A stretch of DNA of 64,000 bases from Candidatus Rifleibacterium amylolyticum (lineage in GTDB: Bacteria; Muiribacteriota; Ozemobacteria; Ozemobacterales; Ozemobacteraceae), in NCBI GenBank assembly GCA_009917695.1, contig JAACJG010000004.1, positions 62,001-126,000 of the forward strand, given 5' to 3'. Every line of letters starts with the position of its first letter. The stretch's first letter is position 1. This document shows positions 53,082-60,379 of the stretch, one piece after another. The notes below the pieces were generated by a model, which ran no database searches, was not told the origin of the DNA, and was given only the letters and a program-made list of their open reading frames with translations. The translations under genes were made by a program, and so were the position numbers.

Positions 53082-54158
53082 TCAGCCAGGACAAGTATCG
53101 AATGTTTCACGCGAAACATTTTTGTCGGCGGCAGATTTTTTTGATCCGATCTGCAGTTTCCAGAGTTTCGCATCTATCTGGTTGATTTCATGTGAAACCG
53201 GCAGAAACATTTCGATGATCTTCATGTTGGTCATGGTATGTTGCGTTGGTTCGGTCGTGGTATAGGCTCCGCCGCCGGCCAGAGCCATCGGCAGCAGCAG
53301 CTGGTCGGCCAGATGCAGATCGACAGCAGCGCCAGACTTGAAGAAACGGTTCGCTTCGCGATAGACTGCTGACGCCACCTTTTTGCGCGACACCCCGAGT
53401 TCACCGAAGCCGCAGAACATTGCCCGACTGTTTTCGTAATCGAGGCGAAGCATGACAACATTGCCCGGGCCCGGAGAATTTACCGTCAACGCCTGCTTGT
53501 GTACAACCTCGAAGTCGGCGGCGTTTACAACCGTTTTGCATTCGTCTTCAGCGATTTCCCAAGGAATTTTTGAGACTGCCGCCAGTACAGATGAGCCGCT
53601 GAATTTGCCAGGAACACACAGATCGGTTTTTTGCAGCCGGTCTGCTGCTGGCAGAATGCTTACTCTGATTCTGCCGCCGCCGGCAGGGTAGAAGCCCCAG
53701 CGTTCGATTTCGCATGAGCAGTTGAAGCCTATCTTTGCGAGTGCCGGAACAAAGACCTCAGCGATGAAGTGAAACGGCGGTGACATGGGATTATGGGTGC
53801 CGCCTTCGAGTATCAGCTGCGACGGCCTGCCGGCCAGAAGCAATGGTGGCAAAACGCTTTGCAGCACCAGCATTGCGCTGCCGGCCGAGTCGACCGCGAA
53901 GTTGTATTCACCCGCATTGACCTGGCCTGGCACGAAGCGCAGCGTCTGCGAAGAGATGGCATCGCCCTCTACTTCAGCCGCGCAGACCTTCTGTACGGCA
54001 TGCACGCAGCTGAGATGCTGGCGCATCAATCCTGGCTTTCTGCGGCCGGCTCTGATGTTTTCGATCGAAAAGTCCTGGCCGGTGCAGGCCGACAACGCCA
54101 GCGCGGTTCTGAGAATCTGACCGCCGCCTTCTCCCTGTGACCCGTCAATTCTGATCAT
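53082..54158 (-). CDS. rtcA: RNA 3'-terminal phosphate cyclase RtcA
   Basis: A 358-residue RtcA that converts 3'-phosphate RNA ends to 2',3'-cyclic phosphates. The N-terminal IRIDGSQGEGGGQILRTAL and the HLADQLLLPMALAG motif are family signatures. The adenylated His is in QHTMTNMK near the C-terminus. I take the ATG at 54158 because GGAG lies 9 bases before it; the longer frame adds 17 unlikely residues. The last 15 codons run through a parS-like sequence. Confidence 0.93.
   Translation of the reverse strand: MIRIDGSQGEGGGQILRTALALSACTGQDFSIENIRAGRRKPGLMRQHLSCVHAVQKVCAAEVEGDAISSQTLRFVPGQVNAGEYNFAVDSAGSAMLVLQSVLPPLLLAGRPSQLILEGGTHNPMSPPFHFIAEVFVPALAKIGFNCSCEIERWGFYPAGGGRIRVSILPAADRLQKTDLCVPGKFSGSSVLAAVSKIPWEIAEDECKTVVNAADFEVVHKQALTVNSPGPGNVVMLRLDYENSRAMFCGFGELGVSRKKVASAVYREANRFFKSGAAVDLHLADQLLLPMALAGGGAYTTTEPTQHTMTNMKIIEMFLPVSHEINQIDAKLWKLQIGSKKSAADKNVSRETFDTCPG
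53103..53118. promoter_or_regulatory. parS-like site
   Basis: TGTTTCACGCGAAACA differs at one position from the variant TGTTTCACGTGAAACA of the chromosomal parS sequence bound by ParB. It lies inside the last codons of rtcA. A weaker partner (GATTTCATGTGAAACC) is at 53184-53199. ParB binding is unproven. Confidence 0.5.
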
Positions 54159-54230
54159 ATACGTTCTCCATTTTCTGCTGTTCTTAGGACTGCAATTAAG
54201 TCGGTTCAACCCGCTTTAGATTAAAATCCT

Positions 54231-54357
54231 AAGGGCGCAGGCGGGTTTCTCATGAGCGAAAACTTCGAGCCAGGCAGTATTGACGCAAAGATATAGCTCT
54301 TAACATTTAATTTTCGCCTGGTGAGAGTTATAGCGAATGAGATTCCGCCGATAGCCC
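54231..54357 (+). repeat. Interspersed repeat family A, copy 3
   Basis: 127 bp with the same outer blocks as copies 1 and 2 (AAGGGCGCAGGCGGGTTTCTC on the left, GATTCCGCCGATAGCCC on the right) and a variable centre. It lies between the slipin and rtcA genes, inside the RNA-repair operon. Confidence 0.88.
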
Positions 54358-54406
54358 GAATGGACAGTATACATTTAGTGTGTCTATTTTAGCTATAAAG
54401 GTCTCG

Positions 54407-55504
54407 TTAAAGCATGTTTACCAGCTTTTCCGCCAGTCCTTTTTCGCCAAGAACCAGGTTGATTTTCGAACGCTCTGCAACCTTCTCGATCAGCTCGAAT
54501 TCGCGCAGGCGCATCAAAGTCGGGTTAGCTTCGAGCATCTTGGCGGTATTGCACTGGCTTCTGGTTGCTGCAGTCTCTTCGCGTCTGATGATCTGGTTCG
54601 CTTCAGCCTCTTTCTGCGCAGCGACGACTTTATTCATGATTTCGCGCATTTTGCCGGGCAGAATGATGTCTTTGATACCGAAGCCGACAATCTCGATGCC
54701 GTAGCTCTCTGCCTGTTTCCGCAGCATCGCAGCGATCTCGGAAGTCAGCTGCTCTTTGCCGGCCAGCATTTCGTCGATCTTGCGGGCGCCGATCACTGCC
54801 CGCATAAGAAGCTGAGCCTCGCGATAAATCGCGGTCTCGGCCGATTCACATACAGACACCGATTTAACTGCGTCGATGATTTTGAAATTCACTACTGCAT
54901 TCAGGCGCAGACTGACCTTATCAGCACTCATGATTTCCTGGCCGGAAAGATCGATTACCTTTTCCTTTTTGCTGACAACAGTGAATTTAAGAGCTGCGAT
55001 GCCTTTCCAGAATGCGTAGAAACCTGGTTCGAGCTCGGCGATGAATTTGCCGTCACGGTGATAAACGCAGGTTTCGCCCTGTTCGACCTGAACGGTTTCG
55101 AGCAGCTCCTTTGCCGCGCCAGACTTGCCAATCTTGTAGAGGTGGCGGTGCTCGAAGCGCGGGTCATCGACGGTCAGTTCTTCGATTCTGATCTCTTTCT
55201 GTGTCGTCCAGATCAGCTGGCGACCACTGCCGAGCAGCGCGTAGAAACGATCATCAACCCAGAGAACGGCGCGCTGATTGTCTTTAAGATCGACGATCCT
55301 GATACGGTCGTTGAGCAGGCCAGTTCTGACGATCTGATCGACTTCCGGGTGCCAGATGAACAGATCTTTTTCGTTAAGCACGTCGACGCGCTCGCCAAGC
55401 AGAGTGCGCACCAGGTGCCAGCCAGGCTGCAGAGCTTCGAGCAGCTTGCCGTTCTTGAACTTAAGGCCAGTTTCAGCGTTTTTGATCTTGATTACTTTGA
55501 ACAT
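54407..55504 (-). CDS. Slipin (SPFH/band 7) of the RNA-repair operon
   Basis: A 365-residue slipin-type SPFH protein. The SPFH region (about 130-265) has DLSGQEIMSADKVSLRLNAVV, ETAIYREAQLLMRAVIG and GFGIKDIILPGKMREIMNKV, then a helical tail EAEANQIIRREETAATRSQ. Slipins of this size occur next to rtcB/rtcR in many bacteria. It is the first gene after the leader, preceded by GGAG. The role in RNA repair is unclear; membrane scaffold or sensor is suggested from family behaviour. Confidence 0.88.
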   Translation of the reverse strand: MFKVIKIKNAETGLKFKNGKLLEALQPGWHLVRTLLGERVDVLNEKDLFIWHPEVDQIVRTGLLNDRIRIVDLKDNQRAVLWVDDRFYALLGSGRQLIWTTQKEIRIEELTVDDPRFEHRHLYKIGKSGAAKELLETVQVEQGETCVYHRDGKFIAELEPGFYAFWKGIAALKFTVVSKKEKVIDLSGQEIMSADKVSLRLNAVVNFKIIDAVKSVSVCESAETAIYREAQLLMRAVIGARKIDEMLAGKEQLTSEIAAMLRKQAESYGIEIVGFGIKDIILPGKMREIMNKVVAAQKEAEANQIIRREETAATRSQCNTAKMLEANPTLMRLREFELIEKVAERSKINLVLGEKGLAEKLVNML

Positions 55505-55825
55505 AACCGTCTCCTTTCGATTCTATGCCTGCGGCCAAAGTTGCTCCGGCCGGGAATTTCTGGGCCATCGGAATGTCCGTTTTGTCTGCCAGCTGCGCTC
55601 CTGCTGGAGCCTGCTTGAGCAAACCCCGCCGCTGTCGGTTTCTGCTTTCAGATCGCCGGAGCCTCCGGTCTTCGGAAAACAGCCCGCACAACTTTGCGGT
55701 CTGCGGTATCTGCCGTCTGCGAGCGGTTGCGCCGCTACCTTTTTCCGACCCTGCATGCACTTCGGAAATCAGCCCGTCAGACTCCACGGACACTCTTCAG
55801 GCGGAAAACTGTTGGTAAACAGTTG
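55505..55825 (-). other. Leader of the rtc operon downstream of the tRNA-like element
   Basis: About 320 untranslated bases between the tRNA-like element and slipin. On the minus strand CGGGCTGATTTCCGAAG (55760-55776) and CGGGCTGTTTTCCGAAG (55670-55686) are 16/17 identical and 90 bases apart; a related GTTTTCCGCCTGAAG lies near 55795. Many short G+C-rich stems are possible. I see no convincing gene. Confidence 0.55.
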
Positions 55826-55898
55826 AGGCTGGAGCAGGGATCGAACCTGCTACTCATGGCTTATGAGGCCATTGCTCTACCCGATGAGCTATCCAGAG
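55826..55898 (-). tRNA. tRNA-like element, anticodon CAU, in rtc leader
   Basis: On the minus strand a full cloverleaf is formed: D arm GCTC-ATCGGGTA-GAGC, anticodon arm ATGGC-CTCATAA-GCCAT with anticodon CAT (55863-55865), a 5-base variable loop and T arm GCAGG-TTCGATC-CCTGC. The acceptor stem has 5 pairs only: positions 1-72 and 2-71 are mismatched (C-C and T-C). CCA is not encoded. It begins about 80 bases after the predicted sigma-54 start site, so it is part of the rtc transcript. It may be a sensor, decoy or a true but degenerate tRNA-Met/Ile. Confidence 0.75.
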
Positions 55899-55987
55899 TG
55901 TCGATCTCGTCTTCCAACCGCCACCGGCATACACTTACCCAGAGGGCGGGCACCAGGGCGGACGAATCAACCGACGTTTTGTTAGTT

Positions 55988-56002
55988 GCAACCGCCGTGC
56001 CA
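55988..56002 (-). promoter_or_regulatory. Sigma-54 promoter of the rtc operon
   Basis: On the minus strand TGGCACGGCGGTTGC, followed by A, matches the sigma-54 -24/-12 consensus TGGCACG-N4-TTGCW perfectly at the GG and GC cores. Transcription would start near 55976 and run through the tRNA-like element into slipin, rtcA and rtcB. RtcR, encoded divergently, is a sigma-54 activator. Confidence 0.9.
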
Positions 56003-56079
56003 GTTTTGCCAATTTGCTTGTAATCCTTTTGGAAAGCTTGTTTGAGGCATTTATGGCCTTCTCTCGCCACTACTATTTA

Positions 56080-56113
56080 TATAATTAAATATAGTATGTT
56101 ATAATTAAATATA
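56080..56113 (+). promoter_or_regulatory. Direct A+T repeats at rtcR start
   Basis: TATAATTAAATATA occurs twice, at 56080-56093 and 56100-56113, 20 bases apart (two helical turns). The second TATAAT is 7 bases before the rtcR ATG and no ribosome site is present, so rtcR may be leaderless. The repeats might also be activator sites of RtcR. Confidence 0.5.
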
Positions 56114-57711
56114 TGAAAAAAGTGGTAATTGGTTTTCTGGGTACGGTTCTTGACCGGCGCGGCAAAGACAAACGCTGGGAGAGCTGGCGACCTTCGGTTG
56201 CGGTCTGTCAGCACGAAGATCTGCTGGTCGATCGCTTTCATCTGCTTTGTAGCAAACGCGATGAGAGCCTGGCGTGGCAGGTCGCGGCCGATATCGAAAT
56301 GATCTCGCCTGAAACCGAAGTGCTGGTCGAGTATCTTGAGTTCAAGAATCCATGGGACTTTGAAGAGGTATTCTCAGGTCTGCTCAGCTATTCGCAGAAT
56401 TTCGATTTTCGCGAGGACGAAGAGTATCTGATGCATATCACAACTGGCACGCATGTTACCCAGATCTGCGTGTTTCTGCTGACCGAGGCCGGGTTCTTCC
56501 CGGCGCGATTGCTGCAGACCGGGCCGGGTCGGCATAATCAGCCGCCGGGCAGCTATGAGGTCATTGATCTCGATCTTTCTCGCTACGACAGCATTGCGCG
56601 CCGCTTTGCCATACAGACTAAAGATGACATTTCATTTCTCAAATCCGGCATAAATACGCGCAATGCTGAATTCAACAAACTTATTGCTGAAGTGGAAAGG
56701 GTCGCCCTGCGCAGCGATGCGCCGATTCTGCTGGCCGGGCCGACCGGTGCCGGCAAGTCGCGTCTGGCCAGGCAGATCTATGAGCTGCGCCGGCAGCGCG
56801 GCCGGGTGAGGGGGCGGTTTGTTGAGGTCAACTGCGCTACCTTGCGTGGCGATATGGCGATGTCTGTGCTTTTCGGTCACAAAAAGGGCGCTTATACTGG
56901 TGCTACCGAGAGTCGCGAGGGCTTGCTCAAGGCTGCTGACAAAGGAATTCTCTTTCTCGATGAAATCGGTGAGCTGGGTCTGGATGAGCAGGCCATGCTG
57001 CTGCGCGCGATTGAAGAGAAGCTCTATCTGCCGGTTGGCGCTGACAAAGAAATGCGCAGCGACTTTCAGCTGATCACTGGGACCAACCGCAACCTCAAAC
57101 AGGAATGCCAGCGCGGCCGCTTCCGCCAGGATCTGCTGGCCCGCATCAAGTTCTGGGAATTTACGTTGCCTGGCCTGAAAGAGCGCCCTCAGGACATCGA
57201 ACCTAATATCGACTACGAACTGCAGCTGCATTCACAGACTCTTGGCAAGCCGGTCAGTTTCAGCAGTGAAGCGCGCAAGGCCTATGTTAAATTCGCTCTG
57301 TCACCAGAAGCTCTGTGGGTAGCCAATTTTCGCGATCTGAACAGTTCTTTGTCTCGTATGATGGCTCTGTGCGAAGGAAACCGTATCGGTGTCGCCGACG
57401 TCGAAAATGAAATGGCACGGCTCCGCAACGAATGGCGCTCTGAGTCTGCAGACAGCGATTTTTCGTTGCTCGAATCAATTCTCGACCGCCAGCAGCTGGC
57501 AGAAATCGATCTGTTCGACCGTCTGCAGCTCGCTGCTGTTATAAAAGTCTGTCGCAATTCATCCAGTCTGGCCGAAGCCGGGCGAAAACTCTTCGCTGGT
57601 TCCCTGCAGAAAAAGCGCTCGACCAACGATTCCGACCGCCTGCGCAAATACCTGCAACGCTTCGGCATCAGCTGGAAAGACATTGCCAGTCACTCTATCA
57701 CTTCCCAGTGA
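56113..57711 (+). CDS. rtcR: Transcriptional activator RtcR
   Basis: A 532-residue sigma-54 activator. Residues 1-180 form the CARF-type regulatory domain (VVIGFLGTVLDRRG, WRPSVAVCQHEDLLVDR, HITTGTHVTQI). The AAA+ domain has Walker A GPTGAGKS (209-216), GAYTGA loop (259-264; GAFTGA in most activators) and Walker B ILFLDE (279-284). The C-terminus has a DNA-binding helix-turn-helix. In Salmonella and E. coli, RtcR responds to RNA ends with cyclic phosphate, such as tRNA fragments. Here it faces the sigma-54 promoter of the slipin-rtcA-rtcB operon. Confidence 0.95.
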   Translation: MKKVVIGFLGTVLDRRGKDKRWESWRPSVAVCQHEDLLVDRFHLLCSKRDESLAWQVAADIEMISPETEVLVEYLEFKNPWDFEEVFSGLLSYSQNFDFREDEEYLMHITTGTHVTQICVFLLTEAGFFPARLLQTGPGRHNQPPGSYEVIDLDLSRYDSIARRFAIQTKDDISFLKSGINTRNAEFNKLIAEVERVALRSDAPILLAGPTGAGKSRLARQIYELRRQRGRVRGRFVEVNCATLRGDMAMSVLFGHKKGAYTGATESREGLLKAADKGILFLDEIGELGLDEQAMLLRAIEEKLYLPVGADKEMRSDFQLITGTNRNLKQECQRGRFRQDLLARIKFWEFTLPGLKERPQDIEPNIDYELQLHSQTLGKPVSFSSEARKAYVKFALSPEALWVANFRDLNSSLSRMMALCEGNRIGVADVENEMARLRNEWRSESADSDFSLLESILDRQQLAEIDLFDRLQLAAVIKVCRNSSSLAEAGRKLFAGSLQKKRSTNDSDRLRKYLQRFGISWKDIASHSITSQ

Positions 57712-57950
57712 CCACCCTTTTGCGGGCCGACATGTTTCAGCTTTCCTTGCTCACCAAGCTTCTTGGCAGCACGTTCTACGGCACTTGCCGATTTCCCGAT
57801 AAGAACTGCAATTTCTGCAAGAGTCAATGTTGGTTGTTCGCTGAGCAATGCGAGAATGGCGTCTGGCGTTTTGCTGACTATTTTCTGTCTTTCAGCAGAC
57901 TGTCTAAAAAGTTCAACCAGAATGCCGCCTGAAAGCTCACAGAACCTTGG
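57690..57950 (-). pseudogene. 3' remnant of a COG2865-type regulator
   Basis: The minus strand encodes 86 codons open from a TAG at 57951-57953 to TGA at 57690-57692, with no start codon at the beginning. Its product reads like the end of a COG2865/AlbA_2-type regulator: PRFCELSGGILVELF and then a winged helix ILALLSEQPTLTLAEIAVLIG...VERAAKKL, ending HVGPQKGGHWEVIE. The rest of the gene is missing. It overlaps the rtcR 3' end by 22 bases. Confidence 0.7.
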
Positions 57951-57979
57951 CTATAATCAGGTAGCTAAAACATCATTCT

Positions 57980-58008
57980 TTGACATTTCTTAAAGTTTTT
58001 GCTAAACT
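57980..58008 (+). promoter_or_regulatory. Sigma-70-type promoter of the XRE-ImmA gene
   Basis: TTGACA (57980-57985) and TAAACT (58003-58008) are separated by exactly 17 bases. The likely start site is near 58015, with GGAGG and ATG 10-25 bases further on. Confidence 0.8.
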
Positions 58009-58037
58009 GTAAAAGTTAGAAGATGGAGGTGTTTACT

Positions 58038-59078
58038 ATGGGCGGCAATAAGGTTTTTGGTGACCGATTGAAAGCGTTGCGCATATCTATGGGTTTGTCT
58101 TTGAGAAACCTTGGTGAAAAATTGAACATAACCGCGCAGACTCTCTCGAACTATGAGAGAGGTCTTACCATGCCTGCGTCACCGATTGTGATTGCTTTGG
58201 CAAATGAGTTCAAGGTTAAGGTCGAGTATTTTTTCAGGCCTGTAACAGTTTCAATAGAAGGTCTGGATTTTAGAAAGAAGAACAGCTTTCTGGTCAAGGA
58301 GCAGAACTCTTTAGTGGCCGAGATGCAAGATTGGCTCGAGCGTTATAAACAAGTCGAGTCATTGTTTAATGAGCATATGTCTGTTGTTTTGCCAAGAATT
58401 GAACCTGCTGCTACAGTTGATCAGATAGAACAAATCGCTGTGAATTTGAGGCAGGAATGGAATTTAGGACAAGCCCCAATCGAAAGCATGACTTCTCTTC
58501 TGGAAGAAAATAATATACGTGTTTGTTTAATTGATGCGGCTGATTCTTTTGACGCATGTACTTTCTGGTCTGATGGCCGGCCATGTATTGTCGCAAGGAA
58601 CAACCTGCCGGGGGACCGGTTGCGGTTTAATCTTGCACATGAGCTTGGTCATCTGGTTATTAAATGCCCGGAAGAAGGTGACAAGCGCACAAGGGAAAAG
58701 CCTGCGATGCGTTTTGCTTCTGCATTTTTGGCACCGTCTGCCGTAGTAAAGCGTGAATTAGGCCTGTCTCGAAAGAAACTCGGATTGAACGAACTTCATA
58801 TTTTAAAGATGAAATATGGGCTCAGCATGTCTGCCTGGGTTTTTAGAGCAAAGGATCTTGGCATAATTTCGGAAACTGCCGCCAGAGGTTTGTTTTTTGT
58901 TCTAAAAAGGTATGGAAAGCAGGAACCAGGAGAGCCATATCCGCCGGAGGTTCCGCCAACACGAATGAAGCAACTTGTGTTTCGTGCGTATGCCGAGGCT
59001 ATGATTTCTGAAGCTAAGGCTGCAGAGCTTCTTGCCTTATCTATTTACGAATTCAGGCGGGAGTTTTTTCAGCCGTGA
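58038..59078 (+). CDS. XRE regulator fused to ImmA/IrrE metallopeptidase
   Basis: A 346-residue protein. An N-terminal Cro/CI helix-turn-helix (RLKALRISMGLSLRNLGEKL to TLSNYERGL) is followed by a domain with zinc peptidase motif HELGHLV near residue 207 (RFNLAHELGH). Proteins of this COG2856 type act as antitoxins or regulators that cleave a repressor. I prefer the ATG at 58038 because GGAGG lies 8 bases before it. Its last bases overlap the PIN gene start, which marks a two-gene module. Confidence 0.87.
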   Translation: MGGNKVFGDRLKALRISMGLSLRNLGEKLNITAQTLSNYERGLTMPASPIVIALANEFKVKVEYFFRPVTVSIEGLDFRKKNSFLVKEQNSLVAEMQDWLERYKQVESLFNEHMSVVLPRIEPAATVDQIEQIAVNLRQEWNLGQAPIESMTSLLEENNIRVCLIDAADSFDACTFWSDGRPCIVARNNLPGDRLRFNLAHELGHLVIKCPEEGDKRTREKPAMRFASAFLAPSAVVKRELGLSRKKLGLNELHILKMKYGLSMSAWVFRAKDLGIISETAARGLFFVLKRYGKQEPGEPYPPEVPPTRMKQLVFRAYAEAMISEAKAAELLALSIYEFRREFFQP

Positions 59079-59575
59079 AAAAGTCAAATCCTGATTGCGT
59101 AATAGATTCATCTGTAATTCTGGATTTTTACGAAGTCAAAGGTTTGTCTCACCTGATGGGGTTTCCGTATCGGCTTGTTGCGTTGGATTTGATGATTCAT
59201 GATCTGGAGATCCCAACTCCGGCTGAAATTGCTAATGCCGGCATTGTTTCTGTCGAAACTCCTGTAGAGATTATGATGACTATGTGCCAATTGTCTGCCG
59301 CCTATAAAATTTCGACGTTCGATGCTGCTCTGTTGCTTTATGCCAAAACCACCAACTCTATTCTCTTATCTGGCGACAAAGCTCTCAGAAACGCCGCCAA
59401 AAAAGAGGGAGCTGCCGTTAAAGGTACGCTATGGGTTATGGAATCTCTGGTCAACAACAATATTCTAATGTCTGATCAGGCCTGCTTTATTTTGGAGCGT
59501 ATGTTTATGCTGGGCCGCCGCCTGCCTCCCGACGAAGCCAGCAGCAAAATTCTCAAATGGGAACAACAGCGCTGA
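59075..59575 (+). CDS. PIN-like nuclease, probable toxin partner
   Basis: A 166-residue PIN-type protein of the DUF3368 kind. Acidic residues are in VIDSSVILDFY (Asp near 10), DLEIPTPAEI, STFDAALLLYA (Asp near 104) and LLSGDKAL (Asp near 121). The start is GTG, overlapping the ImmA stop (GTGA). The pair resembles known XRE-ImmA/PIN toxin-antitoxin modules. It may cut RNA, which is relevant next to an RNA-repair locus. Confidence 0.75.
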   Translation: MKKSNPDCVIDSSVILDFYEVKGLSHLMGFPYRLVALDLMIHDLEIPTPAEIANAGIVSVETPVEIMMTMCQLSAAYKISTFDAALLLYAKTTNSILLSGDKALRNAAKKEGAAVKGTLWVMESLVNNNILMSDQACFILERMFMLGRRLPPDEASSKILKWEQQR

Positions 59576-59687
59576 AAACCTCTCAACTATTTCCCTGCCT
59601 AAGTGATCGTGAGATTTCAGCAATCATGATTTGCTCAGGAGGAGAAAATTTGTTAGGCTGTATAAAATGAAGCTGAAGGAGTTAACC

Positions 59688-60377
59688 ATGAAGAAAACAA
59701 TTGGTCTGCTGTATCTGATACTGGCTATGCTAGTTGCTGTGCCGGAGCTGATGGCGGTAGAAACAATGGGTCTCTATGTGAACGGCAAGGGAATCGGGAA
59801 TTCCGACACCCGTTTTGATACAATCGCCTGGTCATACACAAAGCGTGGCCATTTCAATGTACAGATCTTTTTTGGCGACAAGGATATAAAGAAAAAGGCA
59901 GATGAAAAATCAGCTGATAATCAGTTTTTTCTTGAAATTACACCTGAGCAGTACAACAGAATATTTGAAGGCAATGTCGATGTCGTTAATATGCCGGTCA
60001 ATGATGGAATCTGGAGTCGCAGCGTTTCTACCAAAGTGATGCGCGGTCGACGAATCGTCAGAATTACCTTTACCAATGCCATAGATGACGAGATTACCGA
60101 AGTTTTCAAGAAGGGCTCTCTCGAAATGTTCGTCGCTGAAAACGAGATTCAGACAATGAAAATGACGATCGAGCGCAAGCGCTTTATGAATATTGGTGGT
60201 TATAAGCCTGTATTTATAGCAGAAGCCAATAGACTTAAAAAAGTTGCCAATGGGCTGAGCCTGGTTGATGAAGGCGAACTGGGCCGCGTAAGCACTGATG
60301 CCGCAATTGCAACCGCTCTTGCAGCTAAGAACAACAACTCATTTATGGCCGCCATTAAGTCTGAGAAGCGCCGATAA
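59688..60377 (+). CDS. Exported protein of unknown function
   Basis: A 229-residue protein with signal peptide MKKTIGLLYLILAMLVAVPELMA|V. The chosen ATG at 59688 has GAAGGAG 8 bases before it. The body is rich in Lys and Asn with VNIGGYKPVF-like strands; no family recognised. The esterase gene follows after 2 bases. Confidence 0.55.
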   Translation: MKKTIGLLYLILAMLVAVPELMAVETMGLYVNGKGIGNSDTRFDTIAWSYTKRGHFNVQIFFGDKDIKKKADEKSADNQFFLEITPEQYNRIFEGNVDVVNMPVNDGIWSRSVSTKVMRGRRIVRITFTNAIDDEITEVFKKGSLEMFVAENEIQTMKMTIERKRFMNIGGYKPVFIAEANRLKKVANGLSLVDEGELGRVSTDAAIATALAAKNNNSFMAAIKSEKRR

Positions 60378-60379
60378 AA

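Noticed and set aside
54380-55618. 412-codon plus-strand frame opposite slipin
   Set aside because: It mirrors the slipin gene; the product is Phe/Asp-rich and resembles no family.
55473-55793. 106-codon minus-strand frame in the rtc leader
   Set aside because: It runs over the slipin start in another frame, has no good ribosome site and reads like structured RNA sequence (Arg/Ser/Gly-rich).
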